From Saprospiraceae bacterium (GTDB taxonomy: Bacteria; Bacteroidota; Bacteroidia; Chitinophagales; Saprospiraceae), in NCBI GenBank assembly GCA_020631355.1, contig JAHDHL010000003.1, positions 62,001 through 126,000 on the forward strand: 64,000 bases of DNA, written 5' to 3'. A model generated the notes under the pieces. It was not told the DNA's origin, made no database searches, and saw only the letters and a list, made by a program, of their open reading frames with translations. Of the stretch, positions 8,888 to 17,155 are shown one piece after another (position 1 is the stretch's first letter; each line of letters begins with the position of its first letter). Both the position numbers and the translations under genes were made by a program.

Positions 8888-9472
8888 ATGAATTACCTAG
8901 CTCATGCTTTTCTTTCTCATGGCCATCCAGAATTACTGGTAGGTAATTTTCTAGGGGATCTGGTGACCAATAAGGAGATGGCCTTACTTCCGACCAATAT
9001 CCAAAAGGGAATAGAGTTACATAGATTCATAGATATATTCACTGATGGGCATCATGCAGTCGAGAATACCGTCCAATTATTACATCCCTACCATCACAAG
9101 TACGCACCTGTGGTAGTGGATATTCTCTATGACTTTTCATTGCATGAGAATTGGGATGAATATGCTAGTACGGACTTGCAATCCTTTGCCAATGAATCCT
9201 ATGAAATCATCCTTAATCATTTGGATTATGTACCTGAAAGGCGCCATTCACAGGTCACTAGTATGATTTCACACAATTGGCTGATGGGATATGGAGATAT
9301 GAATCATTTACATCAGACTTTCATGAGAGTGAAGAAAAGAGCAAGATTTCCCAGTCAATTCGAGAATGCTACCAAACATTTACAAAGACATAAGGAACAA
9401 ATCAATGATGACTTCCAAGCCTTTTTTCCCGAAATCATCGAAAAGACTCTCGAATTCATAGCAAAGATGTAA
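8888..9472 (+). CDS. acpH: acyl carrier protein phosphodiesterase (AcpH family)
   Basis: 194 aa, the family's normal length. It begins MNYLAHAFLS and has the conserved GNFLGDLV, GIELHRFIDIFTDGHH and VVVDILYDFSLHENW segments whose His and Asp residues form the HD-like metal site. The enzyme removes the 4'-phosphopantetheine group from acyl carrier protein; some members may act on other phosphodiesters, so the substrate is inferred. It is first in a same-strand run with surE, the small membrane gene and lpxB (18 bp to surE). Confidence 0.88.
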   Translation: MNYLAHAFLSHGHPELLVGNFLGDLVTNKEMALLPTNIQKGIELHRFIDIFTDGHHAVENTVQLLHPYHHKYAPVVVDILYDFSLHENWDEYASTDLQSFANESYEIILNHLDYVPERRHSQVTSMISHNWLMGYGDMNHLHQTFMRVKKRARFPSQFENATKHLQRHKEQINDDFQAFFPEIIEKTLEFIAKM

Positions 9473-9490
9473 TTTCGCAATTCAATTCTT

Positions 9491-10270
9491 ATGATGATGA
9501 AACCACTTATTTTAGTTACCAATGATGATGGTATTGTAGCACCAGGAATCAGGGTGTTGGTTGAGGAAATGAAGCAACTCGGAGAAGTGGTTGTGGTTGC
9601 TCCCGACTCGCCCCAATCCGCAAAGGGGCACGCGATTACATTAATGAGTCCGATTCGATTGAATAAGGTCGATGTATTTGATGGGGTGGAATCCTACGAA
9701 TGTTCCGGTACGCCTGCTGACTGTGTCAAGATTGCTAAGAGCGTGATATTGGCTGATAGGAAAATCGACCTTTGTGTCTCAGGCATCAATCATGGTTCGA
9801 ATGCTTCTGTGAATATCATTTATTCCGGAACCATGTCAGCAGCTATGGAAGCTTCTTTGGAGGGTATCCATTCCATTGGATATTCCCTGGAGGATTTTGA
9901 TTATGATGCTGATTTTAGTCCTTGTAGGCCCATTGTAAGACAAATATCTGCATGGATTTTGGAGAATGGCATGAAAAATACCAAGTTGCTGAATGTCAAC
10001 TTTCCAAAAACAGAGGGTGGCCCTTACAAGGGTATAAAGGTATGTAAGCAATCCGAGGGATATTGGTCCGAAAAATATCATATTGCAGAAGACCCTAGAG
10101 GAGAGAAGTATTACTGGTTGACAGGAGAATTCATCAATCAGGATAATGATTCCAATACCGATAAGGTTGCACTAAGTAACGGATACGTTTCCGTCGTTCC
10201 CTCCCACCATGATTTAACACAATACAAGGCATTGGATGGTGAATTAGACGACCTAACACAATTGATATGA
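9491..10270 (+). CDS. surE: 5'/3'-nucleotidase SurE
   Basis: 259 aa. The N terminus LVTNDDG supplies the Asp-Asp metal pair (residues 12-13 from the first Met), followed by VVAPDSPQSAKGHAITL, YECSGTPADCVKIA and CVSGINHGSNASVNIIYSGT, all SurE signatures. SurE dephosphorylates nucleoside monophosphates and some polyphosphates in stress survival. Three consecutive ATG codons (9491, 9494, 9497) are possible starts; the first is listed. Its stop overlaps the next start as ATGA. Association with lpxB through a small membrane gene is an arrangement I recall from other Bacteroidota. Confidence 0.95.
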   Translation: MMMKPLILVTNDDGIVAPGIRVLVEEMKQLGEVVVVAPDSPQSAKGHAITLMSPIRLNKVDVFDGVESYECSGTPADCVKIAKSVILADRKIDLCVSGINHGSNASVNIIYSGTMSAAMEASLEGIHSIGYSLEDFDYDADFSPCRPIVRQISAWILENGMKNTKLLNVNFPKTEGGPYKGIKVCKQSEGYWSEKYHIAEDPRGEKYYWLTGEFINQDNDSNTDKVALSNGYVSVVPSHHDLTQYKALDGELDDLTQLI

Positions 10271-10563
10271 ATAAGGACACATTCGTTTTTGGTTTAATCG
10301 TGGCCCTCGTTACTCCATTCTTGGGTTACGGATTAGGATTATTGATTAATTTCTTCTTGGAAATGGGTGGTGTAATTGATAAATCCGGTGGTATTTTTCA
10401 GTTCACCCTTAAATTAAGGGTACTTGTATCCATTATTTTCAATTTGATACCTTTCCAGATTGCACAAAGGAATCGTTGGGACAATATGCTGAGAGCAGTG
10501 GGTGTCGTTACCATCCTACTCATGTTCGGATGGGCATTCCATTTCAATTTGCTTCATTTCTAG
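10267..10563 (+). CDS. small integral membrane protein between surE and lpxB
   Basis: 98 aa with three probable membrane segments (about residues 7-31, 48-66 and 78-97), separated by GGVIDKSGG and by a polar QIAQRNRWDN stretch. It overlaps the surE stop (ATGA) and ends one base before the lpxB ATG, so it belongs to the same operon and is probably translated by coupling. The position suggests a role linked to lipid A synthesis or envelope stress, but no motif supports an activity. Confidence 0.75.
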   Translation: MNKDTFVFGLIVALVTPFLGYGLGLLINFFLEMGGVIDKSGGIFQFTLKLRVLVSIIFNLIPFQIAQRNRWDNMLRAVGVVTILLMFGWAFHFNLLHF

Positions 10564-10564
10564 A

Positions 10565-11671
10565 ATGAAATTCTATATCATTGCAGGTGAGGCATCCGGG
10601 GATTTGCACGGTTCCAATCTCATCCGTGCCATAAGGGAATCCGAGCCAACAACAGACATTCGGTTCTGGGGTGGAGATAGGATGTCCAAGGAGTCTGGCA
10701 ATATCCCTGTCAAACACATCAGGGATTTGGCTTTCATGGGCTTCGTGGAAGTAATCTCCAACTTGGGCACCATTCTTGGCAACATCAAACTATGCAAGAA
10801 AGATATTCTCGAATTTCAGCCAGATGGCCTTATTCTTATTGATTACCCTGGATTTAATCTGAGAATTGCCAAATGGGCCAAGGAAAAGGGCATCAGGGTG
10901 TATTACTACATATCACCTCAAATATGGGCATGGAAAACAAAAAGGATTCATAAGATTATGTCATCTGTGGATGAACTCTATTGTATCATTCCCTTTGAAC
11001 AATCTTTTTATAAGCAGTTCAATTATGATGTCCAATATGTTGGGCATCCCTTGCTCGAGGAGGTAAATCGTTTCAATGTCAAAACCACCCAAAATCATTC
11101 AGACAATACCATAGCCTTATTACCCGGGAGTAGAAAGCAAGAAATTCGCAGGATGCTCCCTGTCATGTTGGAACTTGTACATTGCTTTCCGCAATTCCAT
11201 TTTACGATTGCAATGGCACCCGCTATTGATAAGTCTTTTTACTTGGATATCATATCGGAACAAAAGCAACAAATAACACTCGTCGATAATGGCACTTACC
11301 AATTGCTATCCAGAGCTCGAGCTGCGGTTGTAACATCAGGGACGGCAACATTGGAGGCTGGTTTGTTCCAAACTCCGCAGATTGTTGTTTACAAAGGAAA
11401 CATTATTTCCTATTGGATGGCCAAAAGATGGATTAAGGTCAAGTATATTTCGCTCGTGAATTTAATTCTGGATAGGCCGCTTGTCACCGAATTGATTCAG
11501 CATGAATTCAATGTTGAACAATTAGAAAAAGAATTGAACCTATTAATCGAAAAGGACAACAGAAAAAGAATCTTGGATGGCTATTCCGAATTGAATGACC
11601 TGTTGGATGAGGGTGGAGCTTCAAAATTGATTGCTGAAGACATCATTCAAAAAACAATGGAGATACAATAA
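10565..11671 (+). CDS. lpxB: lipid-A-disaccharide synthase
   Basis: 368 aa, the usual LpxB length, from the ATG at 10565 that begins MKFYIIAGEASGDLHG. A longer in-frame opening from 10502 lies wholly inside the preceding gene and is rejected. GT19 features include the N-terminal GEASGDLHGSNL, FIDYPGFN-like LIDYPGFNLRIAKWA, YYISPQIWAW, the LLPGSRKQEI linker and the donor-site GTATLEAGLFQTPQIVVYK. It joins lipid X and UDP-diacylglucosamine into the lipid A disaccharide at the inner membrane. Its stop codon lies inside the hairpin at 11656-11687. Confidence 0.95.
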   Translation: MKFYIIAGEASGDLHGSNLIRAIRESEPTTDIRFWGGDRMSKESGNIPVKHIRDLAFMGFVEVISNLGTILGNIKLCKKDILEFQPDGLILIDYPGFNLRIAKWAKEKGIRVYYYISPQIWAWKTKRIHKIMSSVDELYCIIPFEQSFYKQFNYDVQYVGHPLLEEVNRFNVKTTQNHSDNTIALLPGSRKQEIRRMLPVMLELVHCFPQFHFTIAMAPAIDKSFYLDIISEQKQQITLVDNGTYQLLSRARAAVVTSGTATLEAGLFQTPQIVVYKGNIISYWMAKRWIKVKYISLVNLILDRPLVTELIQHEFNVEQLEKELNLLIEKDNRKRILDGYSELNDLLDEGGASKLIAEDIIQKTMEIQ

Positions 11672-11687
11672 TCATTGTATCTCCATT
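11656..11687 (-). terminator. terminator of the DUF6089 gene, embedded in the lpxB 3' end
   Basis: A perfect 14-bp inverted repeat (arms AATGGAGATACAAT and ATTGTATCTCCATT) with a 4-base loop. On the minus strand it is followed by TGTTTTTTGA, so it suits termination of the minus-strand DUF6089 gene; on the plus strand no T run follows. Confidence 0.65.
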
Positions 11688-11715
11688 ACAAACAAGTATT
11701 TATAGCTCTAAGGGA

Positions 11716-12576
11716 TTAGAATGTCGGACACCCTTTCCTCCCTCTTGATCTTCCTCTAGCACCTACAAGTCCATTATCCGTAAAGTTATATGAAACTGTT
11801 ATACCGGAAATCAAGTACCAATCCAAATCATTAGAATCACCCCGACCTTGGCCATCATTCGGTGGAGTAGCATCAGGGTTCACCTCGTCACCTCTCCATG
11901 ATAGTTCAGCAGCTAACTCACCGTTGTTTGCAGCCAATGTTGCCAAATCAACATATGATGTACTCACATCATCCAAATAATCCGTGAAAGTCTTTCTGAA
12001 TCCAAGCTCTACACCTAGGTTCCATTTGTCATTGATGGCATACTTCAATCCACCTCCAAAAGGTATCGAAACCTGTAATGTCTTATAGGGAGCAGGACGA
12101 CCGTCAATACCTTGGCCCTCGGTTCCTAATGGTTGCAAATCAAACCATTCTCCCTCAAACTGGGTTTGGGGATTGAATTTATATACGGCAATACCACCAA
12201 AGACATAAGGAGAGAAAACTCGCTCAAGATTATATGGTTGGTATCCCAGAATATTGAATTCTCCTGTCAGAGCAAATTCGAAAATATTCGAACGGAAACT
12301 CAAATTCCTATTCCTTTTGAATTCACTTGGTGAACCATCAGAATCATCAGCTGAAATCTTTCCATAATTCAAGGCTCCCTTGATACTCACCCATTTACCC
12401 ACATTATAACGAGCAAATGCACCTGCTGAAAAATTTGTTTCTCCTAAACTCGTCCATAAACCGGATGGAGCCAAATCACCCAAATAATTCGAAACACCTA
12501 CTTGGACTCCAGCTTCTAACTGTGCGGATAATGAAATGGGAATAGCAACTAATAGCGTAAAAATTAACTTTTTCAT
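11716..12576 (-). CDS. DUF6089-family outer-membrane beta-barrel protein
   Basis: 286 aa with a signal peptide (MKKLIFTLLVAIPISLSA). Barrel-like strands start at once (AGVQVGVSNYLGDLAPS), with the family stretch GEWFDLQPLGTEGQG, SIPFGGGLKY and GVELGFRKTFTDYLDDVS, and a late DLDWYLISGITVSYNF strand. The same stretches recur in the paralogue at 30040. The family occurs in outer membranes of Bacteroidota and has no established function. The tail after the last strand (Gly/Arg-rich, ending CPTF) is unusual for a barrel and is absent from the paralogue. Confidence 0.83.
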   Translation of the reverse strand: MKKLIFTLLVAIPISLSAQLEAGVQVGVSNYLGDLAPSGLWTSLGETNFSAGAFARYNVGKWVSIKGALNYGKISADDSDGSPSEFKRNRNLSFRSNIFEFALTGEFNILGYQPYNLERVFSPYVFGGIAVYKFNPQTQFEGEWFDLQPLGTEGQGIDGRPAPYKTLQVSIPFGGGLKYAINDKWNLGVELGFRKTFTDYLDDVSTSYVDLATLAANNGELAAELSWRGDEVNPDATPPNDGQGRGDSNDLDWYLISGITVSYNFTDNGLVGARGRSRGRKGCPTF

Positions 12577-12868
12577 CTATGATTAAATCTTCTGATTTCA
12601 GTAAAATTATTCAATAAATAACACATAAAATTACATCAAAATTTATGCATTCTCCCATTATCCATACGTCTGAAAAACTTAAATGTAAGTTAAGAGTCGC
12701 AAATATTTCAATATTGTTAATTTAAAAATTCATATAATACTAATTATCAATAAATTATAATATTATTCAAAACTATCACAATATGAAATAAACACGGATA
12801 TTTTTCGGTCTAAGCCTTGATTTTAGTATCTTCGCATGATTTTAAAAACATAAGCATAAATTCAATTA

Positions 12869-15397
12869 ATGGCTGATTCGAGAATTATTCCCATTAGTTT
12901 AGAAGAAGAAATGAAAACTGCATACATCGATTATTCGATGTCAGTAATTGTTTCAAGAGCCTTACCTGATGTAAGAGACGGACTCAAACCTGTTCACAGG
13001 AGGGTCTTGTTTGGTATGTCCGGTTTAGGATTGACATATAATAAGTCCCACAAGAAATCTGCTCGTATTGTCGGTGAGGTATTGGGTAAATACCACCCTC
13101 ACGGTGATTCTTCCGTTTATGATACCATGGTTAGAATGGCCCAGGATTGGTCATTGCGTTATCCCTTGGTTGACGGACAGGGTAACTTCGGTTCCATGGA
13201 TGGCGATAGTCCTGCAGCCATGCGTTACACGGAGGCTCGTTTAAGAAGGATTTCAGACGAGTTATTGGCAGACATAGAAAAGGATACGGTAGACTTTGCT
13301 TTCAACTTTGATGATACGCTAAAGGAACCTACTGTTCTTCCTACCCGTATCCCCAATCTTTTGATTAATGGTGCTTCTGGTATTGCCGTAGGTATGGCTA
13401 CCAATATGTTACCTCACAATCTTACTGAAGTAATCGAAGGTACTGTTGCTATGGTAGACAATCCCGAAATTACAATGGAGGAATTGTGCCAACACATCAA
13501 AGGACCTGACTTTCCTACAGGAGGAACCATTTATGGTTATGAGGGAGTCAAACAAGGACTTGAAACCGGTAGAGGTCGTGTCGTTGTGAGAGGTAAGGCT
13601 GATATCCAAGATAATAATGGTAGGGAAAGGATTGTCATTAATGAGATTCCTTACCAAGTGAATAAGGCGGTGCTCGTATCCAAGATAGCCGAACTTGTCA
13701 ACGATAAGAAAATTGAGGGAATTTCGGATATCAGGGACGAATCCGATAGGAAAGGCCTGAGGATTGTTGTTGAAATCAAGAGGGATGCCATTGCTAATGT
13801 TGTCCTGAGTAAGTTATATAAGTATACTCCACTACAAACTTCCTATGGTATCAATAATGTGGCCCTGGTAAATGGCCGTCCACAAATATTGAACGTCAGA
13901 CAAATTCTGGATGAGTTCATTAAGTTCAGATTGGAGGTTATCCAGCGAAGAACGAGATACGACCTAAAGAAAGCTGAGGAAAGGGCCCATATCCTAGAGG
14001 GACTTATGATTGCCTTGGATAATCTGGATGCAGTTATTGCCTTGATTCGTGCAAGTAGGACACCGGAAGAAGCTAGAAATGGCCTAATGGAAAACTTCGG
14101 CCTTTCAGAAAGACAGGCTAGGGCGATACTAGACATGAGACTTCAGAAGCTAACGGGTCTTGAAAGAGATAAGATTAAGGCTGAATATGAAGAAATCATG
14201 GCTTTGATTACCGAGTTGAAGTCCATTTTAGCTTCAGAGGATAAGCAAAGAGGTATCATCAAGGATGAATTGGCTGATATCAAGGAGCGTTATGGTGATG
14301 AAAGAAGAACTGATATTGACTTTGCGGGTGGTAATATCCGAATTGAGGATTTAATTGCTGATGAGGAAGTTATCATCACGATTTCCCACTTGGGATATAT
14401 CAAACGCACCAAATCATCCGAGTTCAAGAAGCAAGGTAGAGGAGGTAAGGGAGCCAGAGCTTCCAAGACCCGTGATGCAGATTTTGTGGAGCACATGTTC
14501 TCCGCTACGACACATAACTACTTATTGCTCTTTACAGAAATGGGTAAGTGTTTCTGGTTGAGGGTATTTGAGATTCCGGAAGCATCCAAGAATTCAAGCG
14601 GTCGTGTGATTCAAAATATACTTACCATTCCAAAGGATGATAAGGTTAAGGGGTACATCAAGATATTGGACTTGAAAGATGAGGAATTCATCAATAATAA
14701 TTACATCGTATTCTGTACGAAACGTGGTGTTATCAAGAAAACCCTCGTAGAGGCATTCTCTCGTCCTAGAACCAATGGTATCAATGCGTTGACCATTAAT
14801 GAGGGAGACCAGTTATTGGAAGTGAAGCTAACCAATGGCACCAATGATATACTCATAGGAGCCAAGTCAGGACAAGCCATCCGTTTCCCAGAGGATAAGG
14901 TAAGGGCAATGGGTCGTTCAGCAGCGGGAGTAAGGGGTATCACCTTACAAGGACCAGATGATGCAGTAATCGGATTGATTACCATAGCTCCGGAAGAAAC
15001 GGAAAAGACCATTCTGGCCATTTCTGAAAATGGTAATGGAAAACGTTCCGAATTAACCGAATATCGTCAGACCAACAGAGGTGGAAAGGGTATCAAAACC
15101 CTACAGGTAACACCTAAGACTGGAAATTTGGTAGCCTTAAGATCCGTAGCCGAGGATGATGATATCATGATTATCAATAAATCAGGTATAAGCATTCGAT
15201 TGGCAGTAGCAGGTCTGCCTGTATTGGGTAGAGCGACACAAGGAGTGAGGGTCATCAAGGTCGGTAAGGATGATTCCATCGCTGATATCGCACTCATTGA
15301 GGGTGGTTCATCTGACGAGGAGGATGAAATCTTGGATGAGAATGTGGAAGCAAATGCAGTTGAAAATGATACGGACACCAATGATTCTGAGGAATAA
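12869..15397 (+). CDS. gyrA: DNA gyrase subunit A
   Basis: 842 aa. The breakage-reunion domain covers about 1-490; catalytic Tyr120 is in AMRYTEARL. The quinolone-determining region [10 protein letters not shown] keeps Ser81 and Asp85 (E. coli Ser83/Asp87), the sensitive state. The C-terminal beta-pinwheel has a GyrA box QGRGGKG at 522-528, with Gly for the usual second Arg, and a second box-like QTNRGGKG at 734-741. A strongly acidic tail of about 30 residues ends the protein, a feature reported to tune supercoiling in other GyrA proteins. It introduces negative supercoils with GyrB, which is not in the window. A near-consensus TATCTTCG lies at 12827-12834, 34 bp before the ATG. Confidence 0.98.
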   Translation: MADSRIIPISLEEEMKTAYIDYSMSVIVSRALPDVRDGLKPVHRRVLFGMSGLGLTYNKSHKKSARIVGEVLGKYHPHGDSSVYDTMVRMAQDWSLRYPLVDGQGNFGSMDGDSPAAMRYTEARLRRISDELLADIEKDTVDFAFNFDDTLKEPTVLPTRIPNLLINGASGIAVGMATNMLPHNLTEVIEGTVAMVDNPEITMEELCQHIKGPDFPTGGTIYGYEGVKQGLETGRGRVVVRGKADIQDNNGRERIVINEIPYQVNKAVLVSKIAELVNDKKIEGISDIRDESDRKGLRIVVEIKRDAIANVVLSKLYKYTPLQTSYGINNVALVNGRPQILNVRQILDEFIKFRLEVIQRRTRYDLKKAEERAHILEGLMIALDNLDAVIALIRASRTPEEARNGLMENFGLSERQARAILDMRLQKLTGLERDKIKAEYEEIMALITELKSILASEDKQRGIIKDELADIKERYGDERRTDIDFAGGNIRIEDLIADEEVIITISHLGYIKRTKSSEFKKQGRGGKGARASKTRDADFVEHMFSATTHNYLLLFTEMGKCFWLRVFEIPEASKNSSGRVIQNILTIPKDDKVKGYIKILDLKDEEFINNNYIVFCTKRGVIKKTLVEAFSRPRTNGINALTINEGDQLLEVKLTNGTNDILIGAKSGQAIRFPEDKVRAMGRSAAGVRGITLQGPDDAVIGLITIAPEETEKTILAISENGNGKRSELTEYRQTNRGGKGIKTLQVTPKTGNLVALRSVAEDDDIMIINKSGISIRLAVAGLPVLGRATQGVRVIKVGKDDSIADIALIEGGSSDEEDEILDENVEANAVENDTDTNDSEE

Positions 15398-15419
15398 ATG
15401 AAGTCCATCATGATAAACC

Positions 15420-15453
15420 AAAGGCCATTATCGCAACGATAATGGCCTTTTTT
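15420..15453 (+). terminator. Rho-independent terminator of gyrA
   Basis: A perfect 14-bp stem (AAAGGCCATTATCG / CGATAATGGCCTTT) with a CAA loop, followed by TTT, 22 bp after the gyrA stop. Confidence 0.92.
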
Positions 15454-15666
15454 AATGGAATCATGCAGCATTAGGGCCCTCTGGAGAGTTTTTCATTAAT
15501 AAAATATTAGTATAAGTTAAGGGTAAAACATGTTAGATTTGCAACATATAAAATCCAACTTACAATACTATTAGAATAATCACCTGATAATAAGGGATAT
15601 ATAAATTAAAAAGGAGACCATTCAAATGTATTGATACCATGATATCATCAACAGGTTTAATATTTT

Positions 15667-15696
15667 TTGAATAATCCTTAACGGTTTATACCTTTA
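15667..15696 (+). promoter_or_regulatory. putative promoter of the TPR protein gene
   Basis: TTG (15667-15669), a 19-bp spacer and TACCTTTA (15689-15696), one mismatch from TAnnTTTG. The rest of the 351-bp gap after gyrA holds the gyrA terminator and AT-rich sequence in which nothing else was recognised. Confidence 0.5.
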
Positions 15697-15748
15697 TAAT
15701 TAGTGATATTCGCACTGTACTTAATTTCAAACCAAAATTTTTTCTGTA

Positions 15749-17041
15749 ATGAAGAAATACTTTTCTACTTTTCTGTGCATGGCTCTAGTTGCTGTGAGTC
15801 TGAGTGCACAAAAACTACCAAAATCCGTAAAAGACGCTAAAAAGGCATTGAACGCTTCCAAATATGCAGAAGCATTGAATTTGATTGATGCTGCATTGCA
15901 GGAAGATGCTACTGCAAATATTTCCGAAGCATGGGCTGTAAAGGGAGATGCACTTACGGGTATCCTGGCTAATGAGAGAGGTGAGATTGAAAAGGCAAGG
16001 ATTTTGGGTCAGAATTATGTTGTTCAGAATGGAGCCAACGGACCATTGGCTTTCGATGCTTATAAGCAGGCTATGGAAAAGGCAGTCGATGACAAGGACA
16101 AGGGTATGAAAGCATCCGTAAAGGGTATGGTTGACTTGGCCACACACCTGAATGAGATTGCTCTGAACCAATTCAACAATAAGAACTACGAGGGTGCATT
16201 CAAATCTTTCGGTACTGTATTGGGTGCAAGGGAAGCATTGAATGCCATCGGTAACAAATCCATCCTTTCCAAGGAAGAGGATTTCAATACCATCCAATAT
16301 TACGCTGGATTAGCTGCTGCTTATAATGGTACACCTGAAAAGGCTACTGATATCTACAAATCCCTTGTTAACTTGAACTACAATAAGCCGCTTCCATACG
16401 AGCAGGTATTCGAAATGTTGGTAGCTACGGACGAAGCTGCTGCTTTTGAAGTATTGGAAAAGGGTAAGAAAGCTTGTGCTGATGACCCTAAGAACCTCAT
16501 TGGGTTCCTTTATAAGGAAATCAACTTCTACTTGAAGAAGCAGGAGTATGACAAGTTGGAAACGAAGTTACAGGATGCTATCGCACAAGATCCTGAAAAC
16601 CCAACATTGTACTACGCATTGGGTAATGTATATGGTTCCCTTTCTGATGGAGCATACAAGGATGGTGACAACACCAATGGTGCGAAGTATTTCGCTGAAG
16701 CTGAAAAATACTACAACACCACTTTGGAAGTGGATGCCAAGCATTACGAGTCTGCATACAATATTGGTGCATTGTACTATAACAGGGCGACTACCTTGAA
16801 TGGGCCATTGAAAGAGTTGGGTTCTGATATGTCAAGAGAGGGCATGGCCAAGTATGACAAACTAAAGGAAGAACAAAAGGATCTTTTGTTGAAGTCCGTA
16901 CCTCATTTTGAGAAAGCTTTGGGTATCAATGGAGAACATTTGGGTTCTGTAGAAGCACTTAAGGGTGTTGCTGCTTACACTAACAATGCTGCTGACTTGG
17001 CTAAGTATGAAGCATTGCTAAAGAAGCTCAAGGGAGAATAA
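15749..17041 (+). CDS. exported TPR-repeat protein
   Basis: 430 aa with a signal peptide (about 1-20, cleavage after SLSA). The mature protein is alpha-helical, with TPR-like units such as ALNASKYAEALNLIDAALQ, LYYALGNVY and SAYNIGALYYNRA. The order is irregular, with a helical middle (about 75-150) of weaker repeat character. TPR proteins scaffold protein interactions, here probably in the periplasm; no partner is indicated. It is monocistronic: gyrA is terminated upstream and a strong palindromic terminator follows. Confidence 0.85.
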   Translation: MKKYFSTFLCMALVAVSLSAQKLPKSVKDAKKALNASKYAEALNLIDAALQEDATANISEAWAVKGDALTGILANERGEIEKARILGQNYVVQNGANGPLAFDAYKQAMEKAVDDKDKGMKASVKGMVDLATHLNEIALNQFNNKNYEGAFKSFGTVLGAREALNAIGNKSILSKEEDFNTIQYYAGLAAAYNGTPEKATDIYKSLVNLNYNKPLPYEQVFEMLVATDEAAAFEVLEKGKKACADDPKNLIGFLYKEINFYLKKQEYDKLETKLQDAIAQDPENPTLYYALGNVYGSLSDGAYKDGDNTNGAKYFAEAEKYYNTTLEVDAKHYESAYNIGALYYNRATTLNGPLKELGSDMSREGMAKYDKLKEEQKDLLLKSVPHFEKALGINGEHLGSVEALKGVAAYTNNAADLAKYEALLKKLKGE

Positions 17042-17090
17042 TCTACACCTCTTACAGATGTGGAATTGGTTCCTAGGAACTAATATATAA

Positions 17091-17124
17091 AAGAGCCTTG
17101 CATGAAATTTCATGCAAGGCTTTT
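17091..17124. terminator. bidirectional terminator
   Basis: A 26-bp perfect palindrome (arms GCCTTGCATGAAA / TTTCATGCAAGGC), with TTTT on the plus side and TCTTTTATATATT on the minus side, between the convergent TPR gene and the T9SS operon. Confidence 0.85.
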
Positions 17125-17155
17125 AACTGTACGATTCTTAGAACAATAGCCGCAC

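Noticed and set aside
10502-10564. Longer N terminus for lpxB
   Set aside because: It lies inside the preceding coding gene, and LpxB proteins begin at the MKFYIIAGEASG position.
12827-12834. TATCTTCG as a full gyrA promoter
   Set aside because: The box has a mismatch and no TTG at the -33 position, so it is mentioned with gyrA but not listed as a promoter.
13409-15021. Several minus-strand open frames within gyrA
   Set aside because: They mirror strongly conserved gyrA codons and have no promoter or family resemblance.
15068-15091. QTNRGGKG as the main GyrA box
   Set aside because: The aligned position of the canonical box is QGRGGKG at residues 522-528; this later copy is a blade repeat.
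17091-17124. Perfect 26-bp palindrome as an insertion or recombination site
   Set aside because: Its place between convergent genes and flanking T tracts are explained by bidirectional termination.
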